Assembly (NCBI GenBank): GCA_001598975.1
Contig: BBXU01001054.1
Coordinates: forward strand, 1-20,536
DNA from: Parachlorella kessleri
Lineage: Eukaryota; Chlorophyta; Trebouxiophyceae; Chlorellales; Chlorellaceae
DNA: 20,536 nucleotides
Direction: 5' to 3'
Of the stretch, positions 1-13,000 are shown one piece after another. The notes under the pieces were generated by a model, which saw nothing but the letters and a program-made list of their open reading frames with translations, ran no database searches and was not told the origin of the DNA. Position 1 is the stretch's first letter. Each line of letters starts with the position of its first letter. Both the position numbers and the translations under genes were made by a program.

Positions 1-43
1 CCCCCCCCTCCCTTCCACCCCACCGTGCGCATTTCCAGCTTAC

Positions 44-2774
<2,731 letters not shown>

Positions 2775-3354
2775 CTGCTTACAAAGGGCAGAGTAGGAGG
2801 GCAAGGTATGCTGGTGGCAGTCTGTGGGCGAGGCACACCTAGCACCAGCCTGCTGGGCTGCCAACTAGCTAACCGACAAACAGGCAACAGAGACTGGAAA
2901 ACAGAATGCAAGACACTGATTTACCACGGCCAACCCTACAACGGCCTGCTACAGGGAGTCCTAACATCTGCATCTCGCATGTGATGGCTGCATCTACGGA
3001 CATGCATGCGGAGGCAAAACCCCCGTTAAATCAATCGCTGCTCTAACTAGCACAACACAAACAGTACGTATATCAATCACAGTTGCCATCATGGTGCTGC
3101 ACTGCACTCACCCCTCGTCCTCTTCCCCTCCCCATAGTGCACGTTAAGCTGCTATCGGTCCGATGACTGTGTAGTTCGTATCCGTGCTCTTCCTGCGCTC
3201 CCCAAGTAGACTCAAGCAGGCTGTACCGGACTGTCCTAATGGCGGGAGGATTGCGATGATGATGGACCGTGCGTTCGCCGGTCTAGCTCCCTCGATTGCC
3301 TGTGGGCTGCTCCTGGTTTCTGCATAATAAACACAGCCTTATAGAGGCGGCAGG
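2775..3354. promoter_or_regulatory. divergent intergenic region, methyltransferase / ATPG
   Basis: About 580 bp between the first recognised methyltransferase exon and the ATPG start codon. It must hold the promoters and 5' leaders of both genes, and probably the missing short first exon of the methyltransferase. I see AT-richer patches (around 3060-3075 and 3323-3343) but no convincing TATA box for either gene. Short open frames here lack family resemblance and were not called. Confidence 0.5.
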
Positions 3355-5503
3355 ATGCAGTGCACGGCCACCACCCACCAGGCCAGGCCCTTCGTGGCCC
3401 AGCGGGCAGCCAGCGCACCCCAGAGACGTGTGCTTGTTGTCAGGGCACAGCAGAAGCCAGCGGCGCCCGCCAAGTGAGCAGCTCGCTGGTGCACTGGGGT
3501 CACAATGACGTCTGAAAGCGCTCGGTTGCGGCAGCTATATTAGGAGTTATGAGTTCACCTGTCTGGGATAGGAACAGTGGGTAGGCAGCCCCGGTGCCGT
3601 GAGATCAGGCACTCCAGGATGTTAGCGAATTGATACTGTGCTGCAGCGAGCAGCAGGGCAGACAGCTTTTTTAAAAGAAGGGGTATAGTTGAACTTAGCA
3701 GGGCACACTGGTGGCCGCTGCAACCGGCAGTGGTGAATTTCACATGGTCCTGTCTAGTCTGGAAGCCGTGGTGGTGCTAGCGGGCGTTGTGCTTTGGGTT
3801 GCTCGTACTTGTGGACTGGCTGTCTACTGTAGTGTGTGTGACTTGCACGCTGCTTGGCCGTCGCGCAGGGAGCTGCCCGCCGCGCTGAAGCCCGCCGCAC
3901 TGACCGTGCTGTCCAACGTGCTGCTGTCGCTGCCGGCGCACGCCGAGGCCGGCAAGATCTTCGACTTCAACCTCACCCTGCCCATCATGGCCGGCCAGTT
4001 CCTCCTACTCATGGTGTTCCTGGACAAGGCCTGGTTTGGGCCTGTGGGCAAGCTGCTGGACGAGCGCGACGCGGAGCTGCGCGGCAAGCTGTCCCTGGTG
4101 AAGGACAACTCCTCACAGATCGCGGCGCTGCAGGTCAGTGCGGAGGTATTGTGGTATTGTGTATAGGTGCGAACAGGCGCAACAGTGCGAAGTGGCGGGC
4201 AGTGCAGTGCGTGGAGGGTGGGATCAGCCGGGCAGGTTTAGGTGAGGCTGCGAAGGGTTCCAGGCGCATTTGAGCTGCACAGCATGTTGCGGGCTAGCTG
4301 CGAAGATTTGGGGCAGGCCTGTATGCTGACATCGAGGGGAGGCGCCGGAGCGTACGGTGGGCATGAGTGGGTAGCACTGCATCCCCCCTCCCTAAAAGTT
4401 GGTCTGAGGCGGAGGCTGCATGCGACAAGCGTTTGCCACTGGCAAGCAGGTAGGTGTGTTGGGTCCTGAGGTGCCACAAGTAGGTACTCCCCTCCGTAGG
4501 GCATGCATATCACCCTCGCTGGGCTCCCGCCGGTGTGCAGGCTGAGGCGGAGAAGATCATTGCTGATGCCCGCGCCGCGGCCCAGAAGAAGATCACTGAT
4601 GCCAAGAACGCTGTGTCTGCCGAGGCGGCCAAGGACCTGGCGGCAGCCAAGGCGGTGCGCCCTTGTCACACTGTGGTGGCTTCGGCGTGCAACCCATTCC
4701 GAGGGCTAGGAGCATGAAGTGTGAAGGCCTGATGCAGTGGTTACCGTAAGGGCGTGCCTGACCTCGCATCCATAATGCGGATGCTTGGCATCCAGTGGTT
4801 GCGCCAGCGAGCATTTCTTACCATGTAATGAGGCCATGGAGCCCACTGGCCGTGCTGCTGTTCTCATGGGTAGGAAGCCCCTGTGCTTCGGATGCTGCCG
4901 ATCCGCTCTTCTCCGATGGTGCTCTCCTCATGCTTTCCCTGGTGCGCGTGTGCCCCTCGCAGAAGGTGGATGCTGAGCTGAACAAGGCCCTGGAGCAGCT
5001 GGAGGCTGAGAAGGCCGCCGCGTTCAAGTCCCTTGACTCCCAGGTGAGCCGCACCAGGCGCCAGCCGAATGTCTAGCCGAGCTCGCGCCACACTGGCAGG
5101 GGTGGCGACGTCCTGGAAGAGCTGCAGAGAGCGCTCCAGGCTGCTGCAGCCACTGGCATGGCTTGACCTGGTCGAGGGTGGCCCTCGTTCTTGGGAGTTC
5201 CCTGCACCTCTTTTCTAAAAGCGGATGGCACCTTGTGTTGGCTGACCGGTACTAGCCAGCTAAAAAAAGTCTTGGGCGGTTGCAGCGTACATGCTGGCTG
5301 GGGGTTGTCACCTAGTGAGTGACCCGTCCATGGTGGCAGGGGGTGTGGACTCCACGCTGGCAAGGTGCCTCAATAGGGTTTCCTAAAGCATCCAGAACAA
5401 ATTAGTTGATATTGGTGTGACTCGTACACTCGCCCTGGTGCAGGTGGAGAAGCTGTCAGCTGACATCCTCGCCCGCGTGCTTCCCGAGGGCATCAAGGTT
5501 TAG
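3355..5503 (+). CDS. ATPG: chloroplast ATP synthase CF0 subunit II (b'), nuclear-encoded
   Basis: Peripheral-stalk subunit that ties CF1 to the CF0 membrane sector of the thylakoid ATP synthase. Exons: 3355-3473, 3869-4133, 4541-4654, 4963-5043, 5444-5503, giving 212 aa; phases agree at every junction and the total is divisible by three. Residues 1-31 form a stromal transit peptide rich in Ala, Arg, Ser and Gln, ending in a VVRA-type site. Residues about 47-65 are a hydrophobic thylakoid-transfer segment ending in AHA, so the mature chain starts near EAGKIFDFN. The membrane helix is about 77-98 (LPIMAGQFLLLMVFLDKAWF). The typical stalk block GKLLDERDAELRGKL follows, then long Ala/Glu/Lys-rich helix to the C-terminal EGIKV. 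The start was chosen because the 3355 exon supplies a proper transit peptide and its AA|G junction restores frame exactly. The bipartite presequence is what is known for CF0-II. Confidence 0.96.
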
Positions 5504-6002
5504 TCAGCCCACCCATCCTGGTGAATGTAGTGGAAGGCTGGCCTACCTAGGCCTGCTTAGTTCCCCCAGCCCGACAGTGCGGGCTCTGGCTTCAAAGGGC
5601 AAGGTCCCCTCAGTGTGTGGCTGGTTTGGTCCATAAGAAAGGCACCAGGGGACAAGAGTTTGGTCCGTTAATGGGCTAATGGGTGTGTACTGCCCTCCTC
5701 CGCACTGCGTCACTCTTTTATTGGCTCTCTGAGACGACATAAACTTCATTCCATCACTGGTGCACTGTAAGTTACGCTCGGCTGCTTCGTGTGGCACCAG
5801 AAAGCTAGCTATGAGGAAATGACTGCCAGCACCAAGAACAATATCTTCCATACCCATCACGGCTGAGTGCAATCACCCCATCATGCCGCGGCATACAAAC
5901 ACGCCTGGCATCCGTGGCCGCATGCATCAGAAAGCCTGCCGGCCTCTCTAAAATTAGCTTAGCAAAGCGTCCATGCTGACAAGCTGGCCTAAGGGACTGA
6001 TG
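5504..6002. other. convergent 3' region of ATPG and the DUF4336 gene
   Basis: About 500 bp between two convergent stop codons. It holds both 3' untranslated regions. Apart from the ATPG poly(A) signal at 5766-5770 I see no gene or repeat. No TGTAA was found on the minus strand here for the DUF4336 gene. Confidence 0.6.
5766..5770 (+). promoter_or_regulatory. TGTAA poly(A) signal, ATPG
   Basis: TGTAA, the volvocine polyadenylation motif, lies 263 bp after the ATPG stop, a normal 3' UTR length for these algae. The motif is short, so chance occurrence is possible. Confidence 0.6.
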
Positions 6003-8086
6003 TCATGCTGCTGAGTCTAGAAAGCTGAAGGCTTCTCGCAAGGCCTGCTTGCCCCCCTTCACCGGCGCAGACCCATGCCCCACAATGACAGTGTCAAAAT
6101 CTTGGTCGAGCACTGCCTCAACCCATTTTCGCCCCTCCTGCAGGCACAGCAGCATCCATCCCTGTCAGTCCCGTCCAGCCCAGCTCTGCTCCCTGTTTGC
6201 ACTACCTGCCACCCATGCTAATACCTTGAATCCACCACTTACGTTTACAGCTGTACAACCTGTGTTCACACACGATATTGCCGTTGCCAACACAACAGAC
6301 ATGGCACACCTCTGGCTTCTTCTGGAAGTTGACTTTGGTGACACTGGGCCCCAGCTGCCCCCAGATGCCCGCCTCCTTGGCGCTCTTCACCAGCCGCTCC
6401 CCCGCTCCCGCATACTCCTCAGGGTCCAGCAAGAGGGCTGCACCCAGGGCAGGGCACGGTCCAGGACAGTGTCGCAGTGGAGGGGCAACGTCCAAGAACC
6501 CGCCTGCCTGCAGCTTCCCTGCCTTGGCTCTCCTGTGTCCGCTGCCACCCTCTGGGGGCCACCAAGGCTGGCTGTTCTGTCAGCCGCATCCAGGAAGCCA
6601 TAGCCGCCGGGTAAACAATCTTGCCCACGTGCCACAGACAGCATGCAGCTGGCGTACATCTCCCCGCCCACAGCATCAACCGCACCAAGCTGCCACATGA
6701 GAAATCCAGTCAGCAGAGTGCGCCGCGCAGCACCTGTGTCTGCAAGTAGCAAGGTCTTGTACCGCGGCAGGGCGATGGCTGCTTCGATGAACCAGAAGGA
6801 CTCGTACAACACGCTGACCAGCTCCCCGTCAAGCTCAGGGGGCAGCGGGTCAACCCCTGCACACACAGCGATAGAGGTACTTCCTCTCAAGGCATCCGCT
6901 GGTGCCAGAGAGTAGGAGACTCGCGGCCGCATGGGCTGGTGGGGGTAGCTACTATCCTCACTCAAATGGAAGAGGGGTTGGGCGACAGGCCAAAAGGATT
7001 ATTCCTAAGTCAGCAGCTATTGCGAAAGAGTGTTTGACTGTCGCTGGGTGAACTTAAGCATGGCAGGCAGCACACGCACAACGTAGGAGTGGGGGTTGCT
7101 GACCAATGCAGGCAGCACCAACTCGAACACGAGTTCATTGACTGCAGGGCGCGCAGATGAATCCTGTAGTGTGCGTCATGCGCAGCAGGTGGCCCACCTA
7201 GCACTTTGCATGTGCTTGTTTTCCGCATCTTGCCAAGGCCCAGTGGCGGGAAGGGCGCTCCCTTGCCCTCCCAAAACCCGGGCACCGTCCACACCGTGGC
7301 TGCTGGAAACTTGGCTGCCAGGGCAGGCGCGAAATACCTGCAGCACGATTACCCTGGACAAGTGTTGCAATAGGGCAAGCAAGATGCAGGGAGTCGCATT
7401 ATTCCACACTATTCATGCAAGGGCCACTACATACACAGGAGTCTCCTGCAAGCACACAGTTGCACACCCGCCAGTGCCGCCGAGCATGAGCTCCACTCAC
7501 CAGTGCTCAGGCGAGGTGTTTGGCACTACGATGTGCTTTACCTCTCCCTCAATGGACCACAGCTGGCTTAAGAGCTCAGCAGTGGGTGCGACGGGCCCAA
7601 CCAGCAGCAGGGACCCATCCCCCAGCTTGGCAACTGTCATGCGCAGCCGCACATCGAAGCCCGCCTTCTCGCTCAGTGCAAGTGGCTGGCTGAGACCATA
7701 GAGACCAGGCTGGAACTCTTCATACTTGGTGGTGCGCCAGAAGAAGGGTGGGAAGAGGGAGAGGTACTCGCGTGAACCAGCCGCCACACCGGTTGCGGTG
7801 GTGACAGGCGTGACTTGTGTGGCTGCAGGGCTCGTGGCTTCTGCACCGAAGAAGACGGCTTGGAAGCTATAAGGAGGACGATCAGGTACCTAGGCAGCGA
7901 TGCAAACACAACTGTGGTTCGCAGGTGAGGGGTTGTAGTACCTCTTTCCGTGCTTAGTTGAGCTGCAGCCCGTTTGAAGCGTGTCTTGCCGCCTCTCCGG
8001 CTCCAGGAAGGGTACTGCAACTTAGTACTCAACAACTGTGGCTGGTGGAGCCCGCAACCTCTGGATGTCATGGCCAGCAATGTCAT
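6003..8086 (-). CDS. DUF4336 protein, probably plastid-targeted
   Basis: Function unknown. DUF4336 proteins resemble the metallo-beta-lactamase fold and occur in cyanobacteria, plants and algae. Inferred exons: 8086-7942, 7840-7501, 7337-7198, 6856-6629, 6437-6310, 6137-6003, giving 371 aa with all phases consistent. Residues 1-48 are rich in Ser, Arg, Lys and Gln with almost no acids, like a chloroplast transit peptide; a second ATG at 8071 is an alternative start. Domain blocks: FDVRLRMTVAKLGDGSLLLVGP (within 110-131), KHIVVPNTSPEHWYF (150-164), VPGFWEGKGAPFP (180-192), VLGVDPLPPELDGELVS (207-223), YKTLLLADTGA, and near the C-terminus DFDTVIVGHGSAP. The exon 4/5 junction is the weakest part: a second frame across 6510-6640 also looks coding. 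The last intron carries a dispersed repeat. Confidence 0.78.
6152..6222 (+). repeat. dispersed repeat, copy A
   Basis: Contains the 18-nt core GCACTACCTGCCACCCAT (6199-6216), preceded by CCCAGCTCTGCTCCCTGTTT and a CTGTCAG element. Matches copies at 11391-11458 and 20243-20325. It lies in the last intron of the DUF4336 gene, antisense to that gene. Confidence 0.85.
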
Positions 8087-8105
8087 GGTGATCCCGACCG
8101 TGATG

Positions 8106-8113
8106 TATATAAG
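8106..8113 (+). promoter_or_regulatory. TATA box TATATAAG of the compact divergent promoter
   Basis: TATATAAG sits 107 bp upstream of the F-box/XPA gene start (8220), well placed for that gene. Its reverse also reads TATATA, 20 bp from the first ATG (8086) of the minus-strand DUF4336 gene. If used in that direction, transcription would begin near or after 8086 and favour the second ATG at 8071. Confidence 0.55.
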
Positions 8114-8188
8114 AGTTGATTTCGGCGAAATACTGGCCACTCCTGCAAGAGCTAGGGAAACGGGTACGTCTGTCACGTAAGTTGACGA

Positions 8189-8308
8189 ATGCGCGCAAAA
8201 ACAGGCTCGTTTTCCAGGGATGCCAAGCTGGGGTGCAAAATCAGGATGTGGAGTAATGATGGAGCCCCTCTCAAAGCGCATCAGAAGGGCGGGTCAGCCG
8301 TGCCGTGA
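8189..8308 (+). other. upstream ORF overlapping the F-box/XPA start
   Basis: An ATG at 8189 opens a 39-codon frame ending in TGA at 8306-8308, out of frame with and running past the proposed ATG at 8220. If it lies in the mRNA it would reduce initiation at 8220. A GTAAGT at 8177 and a TTTTCCAG ending at 8216 could remove it, but the resulting 40-nt intron would be unusually short. Confidence 0.4.
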
Positions 8309-9494
8309 GCACGAGTTGGTGACATGCCTCCGCAAACGAGCCGGTCACATTCACCAACAGCAGCGCAGGTTGTCACTGAAGGGCGTGAGACGGCTGCTCG
8401 AGGCTGACCTTGGCCTGCCAGCAGGCTACTTGGACGATTGGAAGGCTTTTATAGCAGAGGAAGTCAAGACTCTGCTAGCTGAGGAGGTGAGCGGGCAGTG
8501 GTGACTGTAGTCTATACCATAGTGTACAGCAGGCTAATGAGAGGGCTGTGTCAATAGTTGAAGCCAACCCTGCATACCCAAAAGTGACTGCTGCTTGAGG
8601 CCACCTGACTTTGCTCAACAAGGCAACCCACTGAAGGATCGTTACTGCACCATCCTGCAGGCTTCCACCGCCCCTGGCACAGGCCTATCAGACCTGCCTC
8701 CAGACATCATTTGCAAAATTCTGCAGCACTTGGACCACGACTCATTCTTCTGCGCCATCCAGAGCTGCCACGCCTGGCACGCGGCTGCAGCTGCAGCTCC
8801 CCCTTGCTTGTGGCAAGCCCGCTGCTCGCTCCACAGCTGGCAGCAGCAGCCCCAGCCACCTCAGCAGGAGCCAGCAGTGTCAGCATGTGAGAGCACACAG
8901 AGACAGCAAGGCAGACCATGTCCACTAGAGCGGCATGGACCTGCGGCACAGCCCACCATGCTCGACTGGCAGCAGCTGTACCGCCAACGCTACCAGGCAG
9001 CTTGCTTTGAGTGCTTCCAGCCCTGCAGCCGGACCACACTGAGCTTTGCTCCCTTGATACTGCGCCTGCACCGCGCCTGCTCTGAGGCCAAGGCAGCGCC
9101 CCGACCGCACCACCGGTTAATCAGCAAGACTGAGGTGAGCCCGGGGTGCCGCCTGCATTATTGCACATCCTGCGCAGCACTCACAGCATGGTGTGTAGGC
9201 CCGGCCTCCAAAGGGCACCTGAGTCCGCATGTCTGCATATATCTGCACAGTCATTGGGTGGCTCGGCCTTCAATGCACTTCGCCTGTTCTGTGTACCTGC
9301 AGGCAAAGTTCAGATACTGCCTACGGGATGCAGACCTCAAGGGCCTGAGGTATGCCCTGGACTGCAACCCCATCAACCCGGCCTTTGACGCTATGCAGCT
9401 TTTCCGCAGAGTAGATGTGATGGGGGCAGCCGTGCGCCGGTGGGGTAGCTTGGAGGCAGCAGCGACAGAGCACCAGAGGCGCCTGTCACGCTGA
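8220..9494 (+). CDS. DEK_C-like / F-box / XPA C-terminal domain protein
   Basis: Exons 8220-8486, 8661-9134, 9303-9494, all joined in phase 0; 310 aa. Residues 30-88 resemble the DEK C-terminal DNA-binding domain (LSLKGVRRLLEADLGLP then a DDWKAFIAEEV helix). Residues 98-142 are an F-box: LSDLPPDIICKILQHLDHDS, then CHAWHAAAAAAPPCLWQ. A low-complexity Gln/Pro stretch follows. Residues 239-305 match the XPA DNA-binding core: HHRLISKTEAKFRYCLRDADL and later VRRWGSLEAA, equivalent to the TKTEAK...KDCDL and VWGSQEA signatures of XPA. A CFEC pair (204-207) sits where XPA has its zinc finger, but only one later Cys (229) is present instead of a CxxC pair, so zinc binding is doubtful. F-box proteins recruit substrates to SCF ubiquitin ligases; the flanking domains suggest a DNA or chromatin target. 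Starts at 8256 or 8259 would also keep all domains. Confidence 0.82.
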
Positions 9495-9813
9495 CCATGC
9501 TGCCCTTGACTGTCTCATGTGCTTGTCAGCGCTAGCCATGCAATCTGTTGGCCTGAGGTACAGAATTGCTGCTGCTGCAATGTGACTTGTTGTACATTAC
9601 ATGAACTTGAGGGAAGAGAGGACGTGCAGGAATGCTGCAACTGGGGCAATGCAACCTGCGACCAGCCATGTCCCCCAAGAAATAATGGTAGGTTTAGAAA
9701 GAGATTGGCAGACAGAAGAACGTGCAACCTGCCCCTGCCTTCCATGCGGAGTTTCGCAAAAGTTTGCAAAACCGGTGGGTAACCCAGGAATGTTAGGCAA
9801 TGCAACAGTGCAG

Positions 9814-9818
9814 TGTAA
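9814..9818 (+). promoter_or_regulatory. TGTAA poly(A) signal, F-box/XPA gene
   Basis: TGTAA 320 bp after the stop at 9494, a usual distance for volvocine 3' UTRs. Confidence 0.5.
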
Positions 9819-9985
9819 GCCCGCCCCAGTCAGTGTTGCAAGGGCTGTCTCGAGCGCTTGGCGAGCAGCGGCAGGCAGCTCAAGTTCAAGCAATGTGCAC
9901 CACCCGAATCTCAGCAAGCACATCTTTAGCTTCAGCTTTAGAAGACACAGTTCTCTGTCATCTCACATGCCCCTGTCAGCCAGCC

Positions 9986-9990
9986 TTACA
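9986..9990 (-). promoter_or_regulatory. TGTAA poly(A) signal, FAS1 gene
   Basis: TTACA on the plus strand reads TGTAA on the minus strand, about 47 bp after the FAS1 stop. This is a short 3' UTR. Another TGTAA on the minus strand at 9597-9601 is an alternative. Confidence 0.4.
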
Positions 9991-10036
9991 AGCCTAGTAC
10001 CCCACTGCCTGTGGCCTAGCTGGCCATCTGCACCCT

Positions 10037-13000
10037 TTACCGCCCCACTTTACCCCGAGCAGTGAGGAGGGCATCCGCCTGGGGGGAGATGAGCACCGAG
10101 TCCACCTGGTTCAGGCGGCCCTGGCAGGCCGCCACGTCAGCCCTCACGATGCGGCCCAGCGCGTACCCAACCGCGCCCTGCAGGTAGGTGTAGGTCCCCG
10201 GCGGCTTCTCCACCTGCAGAAAGGGAAGGGCGGGCATGCTGGCAGCGTGACGTGTGCCTGCGGTCTGCCAAGCCAGCCCAGAGCAGCTCCCATTCCCTCC
10301 CGGGGGCAGTGTGGTCCATGCGAACGGACTACAAGACAGCAGGCAGCCCTATCAGTACAGTTCACCTCTGCCCTCCACTCATCGGGTTGCCTGCCAGCGT
10401 CAAACACACACTTGCATGGGGTAAGTAAAGTACCCCTCCTGTGGCCACCAGGCGGCAGTGCAGAACCCCATTCGCCAGCCGCCGGGGCGCAGCTGTGGAG
10501 GTTGGCTGGTGTCTCACACAGGCAGCGATTCCCACCTCCAGCAGCTGCGAGTCCGCCAGTGTGGGCAGCCGGTCCCTGGTGGTCAGCTGGGCGGTTGTCA
10601 GCGCACGCTGGGGCACCACGTGGTAGTCCAGGATGGCCTTCAGGAGCTCGGGGTCCCCTAGAAGCGCCTCCTCCGTCAGGTTGTTGAAGCCTGCAGTAGG
10701 GCAGGTCTAGTCTAGTCTATTTGACAGAGCACCATCACCTGGCCATGCTGCATGAGTGCCCCAAGTGGGGCCAACAAAAGGGCCAGGACGTCCAGCAGAG
10801 CAGCTCCAGTCGTGACTGGCTGGGGTGGAGAGGGTGGGGCGGCAGCCGGCGGCGGGGTTGTGGTAGGGATGATGGAGGCGGGTTTAAGGCTTGTCACTGC
10901 TCGCAGGGTTGTTGCGTTGAGTGACACAGGAGGGAGGGACGCAGGCAGGCAGGGCAAGCTGGGTGAGGGCAGACAGCACCCGGGTACGAGGGACGCGTGC
11001 AAGGCCTATCCCAGTCCCACTCCATTAGCTGCAGCCAGCATCACACACCACCGCTAGGGCTTCCCACAAAAACTGACTGAGGAGGGTTACATAGCCATTA
11101 CCTTACATGCATTCGCAATGCTTGACCACATCTGGCGCTCCTGCCTAGCATCACCCACAAAGACAACCTGGCCGGCACAGCACAGCACAGCACAGCGTGA
11201 AGGGAGCACAGCACCAGCTGCGCCCCACCAGCTGGACTGGCGTTCAAAGGGGAGCGGCTCACCCTTGGCGAACGTCTGCCAGGCGGTGTTGTTGGGCACA
11301 AAGACCATGGAGAGGTCCTTGGGGGAGCCCAGCTGGGGAAGGAGGCCCGCGGCCTGCGCAAGCAGCAGGCATGCCCCTCAGGCGCATCCTGCATCCAGTC
11401 CTGCTAGTACAGCCCAGCTCTCACTCCTGGTTCGCACTACCTGCCACCCATACTAACAAGCAGCAGGCATGCCTCAACTCCTTGTTGGGTACGTGACCAA
11501 GTGGAAGGGAAGCCTTCCTTTCTTTGGGGGACTAACGCTCAACTGTACATTCAAAGCCTGCCAGGCTCAGCCTGGTGCAGTAGGTCCTTGCCAAGATCTT
11601 GCACACCGGCATTAGCAGCCAACCTTGCAGCTAAATACAACACGCAGCACGCTTTGCCCGTGCCCTTGGGTTCCCTCCACCAGCCCACCTGGGCCAGGGT
11701 GGCGAAGGTGGAGTAGCTTGGGTCTGACTTGATCAGCTGTGCAGCGGTGGTGCAGCCCCCGTCCTCAGCAGTTGGTGCGGCAGCAGCGGGGCCTACAGCA
11801 GGGGCTGCCTCTCCCCTCGGGGCAGGAGGGCTGGGGGGCGGGCTGGGAGGTGCCGGGGGAGGGGAGGGAAGGGGAGCCCTGACCTCAGGAGATGGGGCAG
11901 CAGCGACCTCCGGCCGGGGCGCTGGCGCTGTAAACTCTGGCGAAGGAGCCAGCGGGGGAGGAAGCGCAGCGCGCTCGGGCGAGGGAGCAGGGGGCGGTGG
12001 TGGCGGTGCCCTCTCAGGTGAGGGAGTGGGCGGCGGTGGCGGCGGTGCCACCCTCTCGGGCGAGGGGGCAGGGGCAGGGCTGCGTACAAACGGTGGCGGC
12101 GAAGGCGAGCTCTCGGGCAGGGGAGTGGGCGCCGGTGTTGGGGCTGGCCGCTCGGGCGAGGGAGCTGGGGAGGGGCTGCGCACAAACGCTGGGGGTGAGG
12201 GTGATGGCGGGCGCTCGGGCTGGGGGGCCGGGGCCGGCGCTACAGGTGGTCGCTCCGGCGTTGGAGCTGGGGCGGGGCTGCGCACAAAGGCAGGCGGCGG
12301 AGGGCGCTCAGGCTGGGGCGCTGGGGGCGGAGCGACTGTCGGTGGTCTCTCAGGAGCCGGGGCCGGGGCCGGGCTGCGCACGAAGGCTGGGATGGGCGGT
12401 GGTCGCTCCGCTACAGGTGTAGGTGCAGCTGTTGGGGGTGAGGGGGAGGGGGAGGGCGGCCGCGACTGTTCTGGTGACGGGGCGGGACTGGGGCTGAAGC
12501 TTGGGGCGGGCTTCTCCACCGCAGGGGCTGGTGGTGCTGGTGGCGGTGGGGGCGAGGGAGTCACCTCTGGTGAGGGCGCTGCACACAGAACAAAATCCAT
12601 TTGAGCTTGGCTGCAGGTTGTGGGGGCACACGGGGCTGCAGTCGTGATGGCACCTGACAATCACGGCACGACTGGGCAACACAGCGACTGGACAACATAG
12701 CGACCAGGTATGCCTTCCTGCCCAAGGACGGAAGTCTGTCTGACTGGTCAAGCCCACCATCACCATTCCCAGGGGTGCTGGTGTTTTTCCAGTCTGTGGC
12801 CAGGAGCTAAGCTAAGCATACCCGGCGGGCGTGGTGCGGGGGGGCTTGGCGGCGGTGCGGGGGAGGCAGGGCTGGGTTGCTTCTCAGGTGCTGGGCCAGT
12901 AATGACATACGGTGCCGCGGGAGGGCCACCAACTGCAGTCGGAGGAATAGGCCAGTCATGGCAGCGTGCACACCACAGGCACACTCTTTGGGCCATGCTC

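Larger units (their letters stand above)
9495..10036. other. convergent 3' region, F-box/XPA and FAS1 genes
   Basis: About 540 bp between two convergent stop codons. It holds candidate poly(A) signals for both genes at 9814-9818 (plus) and 9986-9990 (minus), so the two 3' UTRs may come close together. No coding signal seen. Confidence 0.6.

Noticed and set aside
3711..4166. Extension of ATPG exon 2 upstream as an uninterrupted frame
   Set aside because: The upstream part has no ATG and no transit-peptide character. The acceptor before 3869 together with the 3355-3473 exon explains the N-terminus.
11119..11174. Small possible FAS1-gene exon (VVFVGDARQERQMWSS frame)
   Set aside because: Joining 11263 directly to 10690 is in phase and gives an uninterrupted FAS1 domain. 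Frames through this segment either hit stops or break the domain.
11729..12604. 291-codon Gly/Ala-rich open frame on the plus strand
   Set aside because: It is the antisense of the Pro-rich linker. GC-rich Pro/Ala/Ser codons leave the opposite strand free of stops. The minus strand has in-phase splice sites and joins ShKT and FAS1 domains.
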